Shown here: one piece after another, positions 7,583-14,687 of the stretch
How positions within the stretch are numbered: position 1 is the first letter of the stretch
Layout of the letters: the number at the start of each line of letters is the position of its first letter
NCBI GenBank assembly: GCA_002373995.1
Contig: DFLB01000030.1
Coordinates: 17,276-36,758, forward strand
DNA: 19,483 nt
Source: Bacteroidales bacterium UBA3630
GTDB taxonomy: Bacteria > Bacteroidota > Bacteroidia > Bacteroidales > P3
Reading direction: 5' to 3'
Notes under the pieces: generated by a model
The model's database searches: none
What the model was told of the DNA's origin: nothing
The model's input: the letters and a program-made list of their open reading frames with translations, nothing else
Program-made: the position numbers and the translations under genes

Positions 7583-9097
7583 TTATTTGTTTCTATTCCA
7601 ATTATTCAACCCCTGCCCCCACTCGTCATCCTCCTCTTCCTTCCCCTGCTGCCAGGGAGCATGCAGCAAGAAACCCTCCCCAGGCGACAGTCCCCGTCCC
7701 TCGCGCACCCTACCCTCCGGATCTATCAGCACAAACGTGGGGAAACTGACCACACCGTAGCGCTCGAGCAACCGATAGTCGCCGTCAAAATGGAGCCACA
7801 TCCATCCGTAACGTCCCCCGCGGCGTCCCGTGCGCAGGAAATGGAACATCTTCTGAAACTCGCGGTCGCAGCTGATGCTCACAAAACACACATCGTCGTG
7901 CCGGCTGTAGACACTGTCGAAGAAATGGGCCATCGTCTCAATTTCGCGCAGCGAGTTGGGATCCGTCACCCGCACAAAACTCAGGTACACCCACTTGCCA
8001 CGCAGCGAATCCATCGACCGTGCCCGGCCGTCCACGTCGGGCAACACCACACCCTCCACCTCCGCCGCTCGCTCCGGCGCCGTCAGCCGCGCCGCCAGGC
8101 GCGCCGCCAGCCGCCGATGCTCCGCAAACTTGCTCCCCTCAGCCACGCGTCTCACCATCTTCACCACACCCTCCCGACTATAGTCGGCATCATAATAGCT
8201 CTCCTTCAACGCCACCAACGCCGCCAACTCGCGCAGCTGCTCATCGTAAAGCAGTGGATCCGTGCCCAGCGAATCCATATAAGTATCCAAATCGCCCTCC
8301 GCAACCCAGGCCACCAACCTCCCCTTCGCAACCTTCCGCGTACCCCCGCTGATCATATCCTCATACAGCGCCACAAGCATACGCATAAAGCACTCGTCGT
8401 GGTAAAGCACCTGCCTCCCAGCCACATAGCGGTCGTGCAGCTGCCGCCGCGACCCAAAACCCATACCATAGCGCATCGTCGCCAGACTGTAGTCCACATA
8501 GCGGTCGAAGAAATCCGCCGCCTCATCCCCCTTCGGCACACTGCGCCCCAACAACTGATAAACCTTGCGCTCCACAGTGTCAAACCAGCGGCGGTCCCTG
8601 TGAAAACGGAAATCAAGATGCACCCGCTCGGCACTCAACAGACTATCCACCACCTCCTCATAGCGCAAAATGCGCAAATTCAGCTCCCCCTCAGGCAAAT
8701 TCAAAAACTCCAACGGCAACGCCACAGGATCCAGGAAGACATTCCGCTCCTCATCCTGCTCCCACCGGAACTCCGGCAGCCACACCTCATAACTCCGGCC
8801 AGGCTCCGCATAAAACGACTGACTGTAATTCTCCACCTCCACATACACCAGCCGCGGGTAATTCAGGTAGCACGCCAGGCTGAAACGCCCCGTGCTGTCC
8901 ACCGTCGCCGCGTCAAGCAGCGTCGTGCCCAAAGTCAGCATATCATCGTAGCAATACAGCTCGATGCGCTTGCCCGCAGCATTCGCCGTCGTACCCTCGA
9001 TGCGCACATTCTGCCCCCGCGCGGCAACAGAAAACGCACCCAGCAGCCATACAAACGCCGCCACACGCAACCACGACAAGTTCTTACTTGCTTTCAT
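7583..9097 (-). CDS. Secreted thioredoxin-fold protein lacking the CxxC motif
   Basis: A 504-residue protein with an N-terminal signal/anchor (LRVAAFVWLLGAFSVAARGQ). Residues ~29-110 look like the beta-sandwich domain often found before Bacteroidota thioredoxin-like proteins (NVRIEGTTANAAGKRIELYCYDD...TVDSTGRFSLACYLNYPRLV). A helical middle follows (~130-340). A C-terminal thioredoxin/AhpC-type fold (~350-480) contains GKWVYLSFVRVTDPNS, CFVSISCDREF and the cis-proline strand GVVSFPTFVLIDPEGRV. The position that carries CxxC in TlpA/ResA proteins reads FVRVTDPNS (~374-382), so no redox pair is present there. It may therefore be structural, a chaperone or a binding protein rather than a disulfide reductase. 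It is the first gene of the minus-strand operon. Family is inferred from the fold pattern and specific function is unknown. Confidence 0.75.
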   Translation of the reverse strand: MKASKNLSWLRVAAFVWLLGAFSVAARGQNVRIEGTTANAAGKRIELYCYDDMLTLGTTLLDAATVDSTGRFSLACYLNYPRLVYVEVENYSQSFYAEPGRSYEVWLPEFRWEQDEERNVFLDPVALPLEFLNLPEGELNLRILRYEEVVDSLLSAERVHLDFRFHRDRRWFDTVERKVYQLLGRSVPKGDEAADFFDRYVDYSLATMRYGMGFGSRRQLHDRYVAGRQVLYHDECFMRMLVALYEDMISGGTRKVAKGRLVAWVAEGDLDTYMDSLGTDPLLYDEQLRELAALVALKESYYDADYSREGVVKMVRRVAEGSKFAEHRRLAARLAARLTAPERAAEVEGVVLPDVDGRARSMDSLRGKWVYLSFVRVTDPNSLREIETMAHFFDSVYSRHDDVCFVSISCDREFQKMFHFLRTGRRGGRYGWMWLHFDGDYRLLERYGVVSFPTFVLIDPEGRVREGRGLSPGEGFLLHAPWQQGKEEEDDEWGQGLNNWNRNK

Positions 9098-9123
9098 GTC
9101 CTCTTTAACGTCCCTTCATACAC

Positions 9124-9154
9124 TTTATTGTATATACCACAATAAAAATATTGT
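9124..9154. promoter_or_regulatory. Nested inverted repeats, possible operator
   Basis: TTTATTGT (9124-9131) and ACAATAAA (9139-9146) form a perfect 8-bp inverted repeat around 7 bases. The right arm also pairs, as ACAATA (9139-9144), with TATTGT (9149-9154) across AAAA. The site is 27-57 bases upstream of the start of the minus-strand operon, where a regulator could act. No matching regulator gene is in the window, and AT-rich sequence raises the chance of coincidence. Confidence 0.35.
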
Positions 9155-9171
9155 TTCTTCCAAAACTCCTC

Positions 9172-9226
9172 CTCCGCTCCTCCTCCGACCTTGCTCCGAC
9201 CTTCCTCCGTACCCGCTCCGCACCCA
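9172..9226. repeat. 11-bp-period tandem array, 5 units (CTCCGACCTTG type)
   Basis: CTCCG begins at 9172, 9183, 9194, 9205 and 9216, exactly 11 bases apart. Units 9183 and 9194 differ only in the last bases (CTCCGACCTTG, CTCCGACCTTC). It lies in the divergent region between the thioredoxin-fold gene and aspA, upstream of the aspA promoter. Confidence 0.85.
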
Positions 9227-9271
9227 CCCGCTCCTCCACCGCAGGTGTCACGCCGGCAGCGCGATGCTTTT

Positions 9272-9302
9272 TTTGCCGTATAATTTTTTTTTCTTATCTT
9301 TG
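9272..9302 (+). promoter_or_regulatory. Bacteroides-type promoter of aspA
   Basis: TTTG at 9272-9275 and TATCTTTG at 9295-9302 (TAnnTTTG, all fixed positions matched) are separated by 19 bases. This is the -33/-7 arrangement recognised by the Bacteroidota primary sigma factor. Transcription would start near 9308, giving a leader of about 50 bases before the aspA ATG at 9362. It is the only full match I found upstream of the rightward genes. Confidence 0.8.
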
Positions 9303-9361
9303 CCGCCTGCAGCGAAGCCAAAAGGCTGCATATTGAGTAATAACCCAATTAGTTACAAACA

Positions 9362-10777
9362 ATGGAGAAGAAAAAATACCGCTCAGAGAGCGACCTGTTG
9401 GGCACACGAGAAGTGCCAGAAGAAGCCTACTATGGTGTACAGACATTGCGTGCAATGGACAATTTCCGCATCAGCGGACACCTCCTGTCGAGCTACCCCA
9501 ACTTTATCCGCGGCATGGCCATCACCAAGAAAGCCGCCGCCATTGCCAATGTGGAAGTGGGCATGATCACCCCGGAACAAGGCGAGGCCATCCAGTGGGC
9601 CTGCGACCAGCTGATCGAAGGCAAGTTCCACGACCAGTTCCCCATCGACATGATACAGGGCGGCGCGGGCACAAGCACCAATATGGCCGCCAACGAGGTG
9701 ATTGCCAACCTGGCCCTCGAACGCATGGGCCATCAGAAAGGCGAGTACCAGTACTGCTCGCCCAACGACGTAGTCAATGCCAGCCAAAGCACCAACGACG
9801 CCTACCCCTGCGCCATCCACATGGCCCTGGCCCTGGAGCACCTGGGATTCATGCCGCACCTGGAGCAGATGATTGCCGCATTAGACTATAAGCGCAAAGA
9901 GTTTGCCCACGTCATCAAGATGGGGCGCACACAGCTGCAGGACGCCGTGCCCATGACCCTCGGGCAGACCTTCGGCGCCTTCGCCGACTCGCTGCGCGGC
10001 GAGTACAAGAACCTCCGCGTGACGGCCGACGAATTCCTGATCGTCAACATGGGTGCCACCGCCATCGGCACGGGCATCTGCTCGAAGCCCGGCTACAGCG
10101 AGGCCTGCATCAAAGCCCTGCGCAAGATCACAGGCTGGAACATCACCCTGGCAGACAACCTGATAGAGGCCACCAGCGCCACCACATGCATGATCGCCTA
10201 CAGCGCCGCCATGAAACGTCTGGCCATCAAGATCAACAAGATGTGCAACGACCTGCGCCTGCTCAGCAGCGGCCCGCGGTGCGGCCTGAACGAGATACAC
10301 CTGCCCGAACGTCAGCCCGGCAGCAGCATCATGCCCGGCAAAGTGAACCCCGTCATCCCCGAAGTGATGAACCAAGTGTGCTACAAGGTGATAGGCAACG
10401 ACATGTGTATCTCGTTAGCGAGCGACAACGGCCAGCTGGAACTGAACGTGATGGAGCCCGTGATTGCATACACGCTGTTCGAGAGCATCCACCTGCTGGA
10501 GAACGGGCTGGACACGCTGCGCAACCTGTGCATCGACGGCATCCGCGCCAACGAAGAACGCTGCCGCCAGCTGGTAGAGCATTCGATTGGCATCGTGACG
10601 ATGCTGAACCCCATCATCGGCTACAAGCAGAGCACGAAGATTGCCAAAGAAGCCAGCGAGACAGGCCGCGGCGTGTACGAACTCGTGCTGGAGCACGGCC
10701 TGCTGACAAAGGAACAGCTGGACGAGGTGCTGAAGCCCGAGAACATGCTGCAGCCCGTGGAGCTTAAGTTGAACTAA
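9362..10777 (+). CDS. aspA: Aspartate ammonia-lyase (aspartase)
   Basis: AspA reversibly deaminates L-aspartate to fumarate and ammonium in the cytoplasm. The 471 residues cover the whole fumarase/aspartase superfamily fold: the substrate-binding segment QGGAGTSTNMAANEV (~99-113), the NDVVNASQSTNDAYP segment (~137-151), GRTQLQDAVPMTLGQ, and the mobile catalytic loop GSSIMPGKVNP at ~320-330, whose Ser is the general base in the family. GSSIMPGKVNP is shared with class II fumarase and argininosuccinate lyase, but the N-terminus (YRSESDLLGTREVPEEAYYGVQT) and overall pattern favour aspartase. The ATG at 9362 has no SD sequence but lies ~60 bases after a good promoter. The gene ends 42 bases before nqrA with no terminator, so nqr may be read from the same promoter. 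Its product fumarate is the electron acceptor of the frd genes downstream. Confidence 0.93.
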   Translation: MEKKKYRSESDLLGTREVPEEAYYGVQTLRAMDNFRISGHLLSSYPNFIRGMAITKKAAAIANVEVGMITPEQGEAIQWACDQLIEGKFHDQFPIDMIQGGAGTSTNMAANEVIANLALERMGHQKGEYQYCSPNDVVNASQSTNDAYPCAIHMALALEHLGFMPHLEQMIAALDYKRKEFAHVIKMGRTQLQDAVPMTLGQTFGAFADSLRGEYKNLRVTADEFLIVNMGATAIGTGICSKPGYSEACIKALRKITGWNITLADNLIEATSATTCMIAYSAAMKRLAIKINKMCNDLRLLSSGPRCGLNEIHLPERQPGSSIMPGKVNPVIPEVMNQVCYKVIGNDMCISLASDNGQLELNVMEPVIAYTLFESIHLLENGLDTLRNLCIDGIRANEERCRQLVEHSIGIVTMLNPIIGYKQSTKIAKEASETGRGVYELVLEHGLLTKEQLDEVLKPENMLQPVELKLN

Positions 10778-10819
10778 GAGGCAAGAGCCCTTAGTCGTCA
10801 CCTTAAATACTTAGACTTA

Positions 10820-12157
10820 ATGAAGATAGAGAAGCTGTCCATAAAGAAGGGACTGGACCTGCCGATAGACGGAGCGCCGGCCCGCCAGACGACTGACCTG
10901 CGATGGGAGGAACGCTATGCCGTGAAACCGACGGACGTGGTGGGCTTCAGCCCGCGGCTGGCAGTGGCGGAGGGCGACACCGTGGCAGCAGGCCAGCCCT
11001 TAGTGGTCGACAAGAAAGACGAGCGCATAGCACTCACCTCGCCGGTGAACGGCGTGGTGGAAGCCATCGTGCGCGGCGAGAAAAGGAAGCTGCTGGAGGT
11101 GGTGGTTTGCCGTCAGAAGGATCAGACCCGTCAGACGGGGCAGCCCCTTCTGACCCCCGAAGCCCCTGTCTGGTGGATGCTGCGCGAACGGCCGTTCGGC
11201 ACCATCGCCAACCCCGACCATAAGCCGAAAGGCATCTATGTGAGCATGAGGGACAGCAATCCGCTGGCACCTGACATAGACTACGCCCTTGCCGGGCGCG
11301 AGCACGAGTTCGAGGCCGGCGTGGAGGCACTGGAAGCCTATGGCAAGGTGCACTGTGTGAGAGCAGAAGGCCCCCACCCTGCCGGCAACATCGGCACCAT
11401 CGTGGCCGCCCAGGACCCCATCAACAAGGGAGAATGCGTGTGGTATGTGGGAGCACAGGATGTGGCGAACATAGGCCGGTGGATGCTGACCGGCGAATAC
11501 CGCCCGGAGCGGGTGGTGAGCGTGGGCGGCCCGGCGGCGAAGGCGCCACACTACTACCGCATGACGGTGGGAGCCTGCCTGAAGCACGTCACCGAAGCAC
11601 AGCTGATGGACGCCAACTATCCTTATTTAGACAATACCACCATTCCCACCCGCATCATCTCCGGCAGCGTGCTCAGCGGCACCGCCGTCGCGGCTGACGG
11701 CTACTTAGGAATGTATGACCAGCAGGTGAGCCTGATTGCCGAGGGCGACCAGTACGACTTCATGGGGTGGCTGATGCCGGGGTTGAAGAAATTCAGCTTC
11801 AGCAAGACCTTCCTCAGCGGTTTCTTGAACGGAAAGGTAAGGGTGGAAAACGGCAAGATGACCTGCGCCGGCATGAACCTTCCTCTTACCACGTTCCACT
11901 TTAACACGAACGTCCACGGTTCGGTGAGGCCGCTGATGTTTACGGGCGACATGGAGCGGGTATTCCCGTTCGACATCTACCCATTGCAGCTCATCAAAGC
12001 CTGCATCGTGGGCGACGTGGAGCTGCAGGAGAAGCTGGGCATCTACGAGGTCGAGCCGGAGGACTTCGCGCTGTGCGAGTTCATCGACCCCTCGAAGACA
12101 GAAATCCAGAGCGTCATCCGAGAAGCGCTGGAGAAACTCAGAAAGGAGGCTTTATGA
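10820..12157 (+). CDS. nqrA: Na+-translocating NADH:quinone reductase subunit A
   Basis: NqrA is the peripheral cytoplasmic subunit of the Na+-pumping NADH:quinone oxidoreductase. At 445 residues it has family length. Matching segments are the N-terminus IKKGLDLPIDGAP, the biotinyl-like turn KKDERIALTSPVNGVVEAIVRGEKRKLLEV, GPHPAGNIGTIVAAQDPINKG (residues ~180-200), RVVSVGGPAAKAPHYYRMTVGACL, and near the end FPFDIYPLQLIKACIVGDVE and LCEFIDPSKTEIQ. It starts at an ATG with no SD sequence, 42 bases after aspA, and its TGA overlaps the nqrB ATG (ATGA). Oddity: residues ~98-112 are a tripeptide-period stretch (QKD-QTR-QTG-QPL-LTP) encoded by a 9-bp direct repeat at 11113-11157, in the linker before the RERPFG segment. 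Confidence 0.95.
   Translation: MKIEKLSIKKGLDLPIDGAPARQTTDLRWEERYAVKPTDVVGFSPRLAVAEGDTVAAGQPLVVDKKDERIALTSPVNGVVEAIVRGEKRKLLEVVVCRQKDQTRQTGQPLLTPEAPVWWMLRERPFGTIANPDHKPKGIYVSMRDSNPLAPDIDYALAGREHEFEAGVEALEAYGKVHCVRAEGPHPAGNIGTIVAAQDPINKGECVWYVGAQDVANIGRWMLTGEYRPERVVSVGGPAAKAPHYYRMTVGACLKHVTEAQLMDANYPYLDNTTIPTRIISGSVLSGTAVAADGYLGMYDQQVSLIAEGDQYDFMGWLMPGLKKFSFSKTFLSGFLNGKVRVENGKMTCAGMNLPLTTFHFNTNVHGSVRPLMFTGDMERVFPFDIYPLQLIKACIVGDVELQEKLGIYEVEPEDFALCEFIDPSKTEIQSVIREALEKLRKEAL
11113..11157. repeat. 9-bp-period direct repeat inside nqrA
   Basis: TCAGAAGGA (11113), TCAGACCCG (11122), TCAGACGGG (11131), then more diverged GCAGCCCCT (11140) and TCTGACCCC (11149). Nine bases is three codons, so each unit adds a tripeptide beginning with Gln. 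It lies in an interdomain linker of NqrA. Confidence 0.7.
12142..12149 (+). promoter_or_regulatory. Strong Shine-Dalgarno AAAGGAGG of nqrB
   Basis: AAAGGAGG lies 4 bases before the ATG at 12154, inside the 3' end of nqrA. It settles the nqrB start, since the open frame extends further upstream to 12073. Such strong SD sites are rare in Bacteroidota; here nqrB, nqrC and nqrD all have one while aspA, nqrA and nqrE do not. Confidence 0.8.
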
Positions 12158-13341
12158 ACGGAAAACGTAAAACAGAAAACGGGAAACTGGATTGGTTAGC
12201 CAACTGGTTTGAGAAGATAGAGCCCAAGGGCAAGTGGGCCTGGCTGGAGAGCACCTACGATGCGTTCCACACCTTTGCCTTCACACCCAAGACGGTGACA
12301 AAGAGCGGGTCGCACGTGCGCGACGCGGTAGACAGCAAACGTTCTATCATCGTGGTAGTGATAGCGTTGCTGCCGGCATTGCTCTTCGGCATGTGGAACA
12401 TCGGGCATCAGTGGGCAATAGGCAGCGGGCAGCTGGCAGTGGGTTGGCTATACGAATGGTGGTTCGGCTTTCTGCGTATGCTGCCGATGATAGTGGTGAG
12501 CTATGTAGTGGGCTTGGGGATAGAGTTTGCCTTTGCCCAGGTGCGCCACCACGAGGTCAACGAAGGCTTCTTAGCCACGGGGCTGCTGATACCGATGATC
12601 GTGCCTGTGACAACCCCGCTGTGGCAGCTGGCGCTGGCCGTGGCCTTTGCCGTCATCATCGGCAAGGAAGTCTTCGGCGGCAGCGGCATGAACTTCCTCA
12701 ACCCCGCCCTTGTAGCGCGCGCGTTCCTCTTCTTCAGTTACCCCACCCATATGAGTGGCGACAAAGTGTGGGTGGCCGCCGACCTGTGGGGCAGCGACGC
12801 CATCGCCGGTGCCACGCCGATGGGCGAGTTGGCCGCCGGCATGCACCCCTCGGCTTCGGCCCTCGACATGCTGATAGGCACCATCCCCGGCTCCACCTGC
12901 GAGACCTCGGTCATCGCCATCGCCCTCGGCGCCCTGCTGCTGCTCTTCACGGGCATTGCCTCGTGGCGCATCATGCTCAGCGTCTTCCTCGGCGGCGGCC
13001 TGATGGGGCTGCTCTTCAACGCCATAGGCTACAACGAGTACATGCAGCTGCCGTTCTACTACCACTTCCTGATGGGCGGTTTCGCCTTCGGCGCCGTCTT
13101 TATGGCCACCGACCCCGTCACCGCTGCCCAGACCAACACCGGCAAGTGGATCTACGGCCTGCTGATAGGTGCCTTCGCGGTGCTGCTGCGCGTGTGCAAC
13201 CCCGCCTACCCCGAGGGCATGATGCTCAGCATCCTCTTCATGAACTGCATGGCCCCGCTCATCGACCACTGCGTGGTGGCACAGAACATCAAGCGCCGCG
13301 CCAAACGCGCCGCTATAGGAAAGGAGGCTCACAATGGCTAA
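12154..13341 (+). CDS. nqrB: Na+-translocating NADH:quinone reductase subunit B
   Basis: NqrB is the main integral-membrane subunit of Nqr, carrying a covalent FMN and the Na+ path. From the ATG at 12154 it has 395 residues. The family FMN site (S/A)GAT is present as AGAT, with Thr ~221 (DLWGSDAIAGATPMGEL). Conserved segments include TVTKSGSHVRDAVDSKRSIIVVVIALLPA, NEGFLATGLLIPMIVP, GGSGMNFLNPALVARAFLFFSYP and FMATDPVTAAQTNTGKW. About nine to ten hydrophobic helices are visible. The first 14 residues (MNGKRKTENGKLDW) are encoded largely by a degenerate 7-bp repeat, and the family-like sequence starts at about WLANWFEKIEP. No other in-frame start lies between the two, and the SD site supports this start. 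The stop overlaps nqrC by eight bases. Confidence 0.95.
   Translation: MNGKRKTENGKLDWLANWFEKIEPKGKWAWLESTYDAFHTFAFTPKTVTKSGSHVRDAVDSKRSIIVVVIALLPALLFGMWNIGHQWAIGSGQLAVGWLYEWWFGFLRMLPMIVVSYVVGLGIEFAFAQVRHHEVNEGFLATGLLIPMIVPVTTPLWQLALAVAFAVIIGKEVFGGSGMNFLNPALVARAFLFFSYPTHMSGDKVWVAADLWGSDAIAGATPMGELAAGMHPSASALDMLIGTIPGSTCETSVIAIALGALLLLFTGIASWRIMLSVFLGGGLMGLLFNAIGYNEYMQLPFYYHFLMGGFAFGAVFMATDPVTAAQTNTGKWIYGLLIGAFAVLLRVCNPAYPEGMMLSILFMNCMAPLIDHCVVAQNIKRRAKRAAIGKEAHNG
12160..12187. repeat. Four degenerate heptamers at the nqrB N-terminus
   Basis: GGAAAAC (12160), GTAAAAC (12167), AGAAAAC (12174) and GGGAAAC (12181) directly follow the ATG-AAC of nqrB. In frame they give the basic stretch GKRKTENGK. 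Confidence 0.75.
13322..13327 (+). promoter_or_regulatory. Shine-Dalgarno AGGAGG of nqrC
   Basis: AGGAGG (in AAAGGAGG) lies 6 bases before the nqrC ATG at 13334 and inside the 3' end of nqrB, consistent with translational coupling of overlapping genes. Confidence 0.75.
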
Positions 13342-13948
13342 AAAGACTTTCAGCAACACCTATATATTCATCTATTCCGCCGCGCTCGTCGTAGTGGCGG
13401 CACTCATCCTCACCGTCGTCTCCGTAAGCCTCAAACCCGCGCAGGAGAAGAACCAGCGCGCCGAGACCAAGCAGATGATACTTAAAACCATAGGAGTAGA
13501 GGCTACGCGCAACAACGCCGACGAACTCTTTGCCGAACACGTTGCAGAGGCCGATGGCTACTACACCTTCGACGGCGGCATCATCCTGCCCATGAAAGGC
13601 ACCGGCCTCTGGGGACCCATCTGGGGCTACCTGGCTCTCGACCAGACCAGCACGGTGGTGGGCGCCGTCTTCGACCACAAGGGCGAAACCCCGGGCCTTG
13701 GCGGTGAGATAGCCACTGACAAGTTCGCACAGCGCTTCATCGGCAAGAAGATGGATATCCAGGCTATTCACCTGAAAAAGAACGCCGACAAGAGCAACCC
13801 CTACGAGGTTGACGCCATCAGCGGCGGCACCATGACCAGCAACGGCGTCACCGCCATGCTGGCCAAAGCTTTCAACGACTATCAAAATCTGAATACTCAG
13901 AATACTCCGAGTGCTCCGATTAATCAGAGAGAGGAGGACGAACAATGA
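13334..13948 (+). CDS. nqrC: Na+-translocating NADH:quinone reductase subunit C
   Basis: NqrC carries a covalent FMN on the outer side of the membrane and passes electrons toward NqrB. The 204 residues show one N-terminal membrane anchor (YIFIYSAALVVVAALILTVV, ~10-29) and an FMN-binding domain with GLWGPIWGYLALD (~91-103), ETPGLGGEIA (~118-127) and the flavinylation site DAISGGTMTSNG (~160-171). The flavin-bearing Thr would be ~166. The common motif is SGAT; this copy has SGGT, which should be checked as an ApbE target. The last ~20 residues (NTQNTPSAPINQREEDEQ) lie beyond the domain and come from a 9-bp repeat. It overlaps nqrB by eight bases and nqrD by four. Confidence 0.93.
   Translation: MAKKTFSNTYIFIYSAALVVVAALILTVVSVSLKPAQEKNQRAETKQMILKTIGVEATRNNADELFAEHVAEADGYYTFDGGIILPMKGTGLWGPIWGYLALDQTSTVVGAVFDHKGETPGLGGEIATDKFAQRFIGKKMDIQAIHLKKNADKSNPYEVDAISGGTMTSNGVTAMLAKAFNDYQNLNTQNTPSAPINQREEDEQ
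13891..13926. repeat. 9-bp-period repeat encoding the NqrC tail
   Basis: GAATACTCA (13891), GAATACTCC (13900), GAGTGCTCC (13909) and GATTAATCA (13918). In frame these give the tripeptide series NTQ-NTP-SAP-INQ at the C-terminus of NqrC. Confidence 0.75.
13932..13937 (+). promoter_or_regulatory. Shine-Dalgarno AGGAGG of nqrD
   Basis: AGGAGG lies 7 bases before the nqrD ATG at 13945, within the last codons of nqrC. Confidence 0.75.
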
Positions 13949-14562
13949 AGAACACAGACCTGATAAAACTCCCCTTCAGCAAGAACAATCCCATCCTGGT
14001 GCAGGTGCTGGGCGTATGCTCCTGCCTGGCTGTGACGGCACAGCTGAAGCCTGCCGTGGTGATGGCCATCAGCGTCACCGTGGTGGTGATGCTCTCCAAC
14101 CTCATCATCTCACTGCTGCGCAACACCATCCCGCCGCGCATCCGCATCATCGTGCAGCTGGTGGTCGTCTCCACCCTCGTGGTGCTGGTCGACCAGGTGC
14201 TGAAAGCCTATATGTACGACGTCAGCAAGCAGCTCTCCGTCTTTGTGGGCCTCATCATCACCAACTGCATCGTCATGGGCCGCCTCGAGGCTTTCGCCAT
14301 GGTGCAGAAGCCGTGGCCTTCGCTCCTCGACGGCATCGGCAACGGCCTTGGCTACAGCGTCATCCTCATCACGCTGGGCTTCGTGCGCGAGCTCTTCGGC
14401 AGCGGCACCCTCTGGGGCTACCCCGTCATGGAGAAGCTCGGCCTCTACAGCATCGGCTACGAGAACAACGGCCTAATGATCATGCCGCCCATGGCGCTGA
14501 TCCTGGTGGGCCTCATCATCTGGTGGCACCGCAGCAAGAACAAAGACCTCTGCGAGCAATGA
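13945..14562 (+). CDS. nqrD: Na+-translocating NADH:quinone reductase subunit D
   Basis: NqrD is a six-helix membrane subunit that, together with NqrE, holds an iron-sulfur cluster between the two. At 205 residues it has family length. The cluster-type cysteines are in GVCSCLAVT (Cys 25, with an extra Cys 27) and in ITNCIVMGRLEAFAM (Cys ~108). Other family segments are PKSVRI-like PPRIRIIVQLVVVSTLVVLVDQ, GNGLGYSVILITLGFVRELFGSGTLWG and the C-terminal LVGLIIWWHRSKN. The ATG overlaps the nqrC stop (ATGA) and has an SD site. In most genomes nqrE follows within a few bases; here nqrE is 1.35 kb away and a foreign-looking gene lies between. Confidence 0.95.
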   Translation: MKNTDLIKLPFSKNNPILVQVLGVCSCLAVTAQLKPAVVMAISVTVVVMLSNLIISLLRNTIPPRIRIIVQLVVVSTLVVLVDQVLKAYMYDVSKQLSVFVGLIITNCIVMGRLEAFAMVQKPWPSLLDGIGNGLGYSVILITLGFVRELFGSGTLWGYPVMEKLGLYSIGYENNGLMIMPPMALILVGLIIWWHRSKNKDLCEQ

Positions 14563-14592
14563 ACACGCCCCAACACATACTCTGCCTTCTTC

Positions 14593-14625
14593 GATCCTTC
14601 TATGATCCTTCGGCGATCCTACGGT
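14593..14625. repeat. 11-bp-period tandem array, 3 units (GATCCTTCGGC type)
   Basis: GATCCT begins at 14593, 14604 and 14615, exactly 11 bases apart: GATCCTTCTAT, GATCCTTCGGC, GATCCTACGGT. It lies 30 bases after nqrD and upstream of the AT-rich gene at 14688. Confidence 0.75.
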
Positions 14626-14687
14626 GGGGCCGGATGGTTTTATGTTTCTTTTTTAGTCGCTCATTTTTAAACTAAAACCATATTGAA

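Noticed and set aside
5751..9145. Long plus-strand open frames of 601 and 528 residues
   Set aside because: They are antisense to the TPR and thioredoxin-fold genes, which have signal peptides and recognisable repeats or fold. The antisense products are low-complexity His/Arg/Leu-rich strings.
9303..9361. Possible riboswitch or attenuator in the aspA leader
   Set aside because: Only a 3-bp GCC/GGC hairpin with poor extension is visible, and the leader is about 50 bases, too short for known large riboswitches.
14641..14648. TATGTTTC as a -7 box for the AT-rich gene
   Set aside because: It misses the final G of TAnnTTTG and no TTTG lies about 19 bases upstream. Too weak to list.
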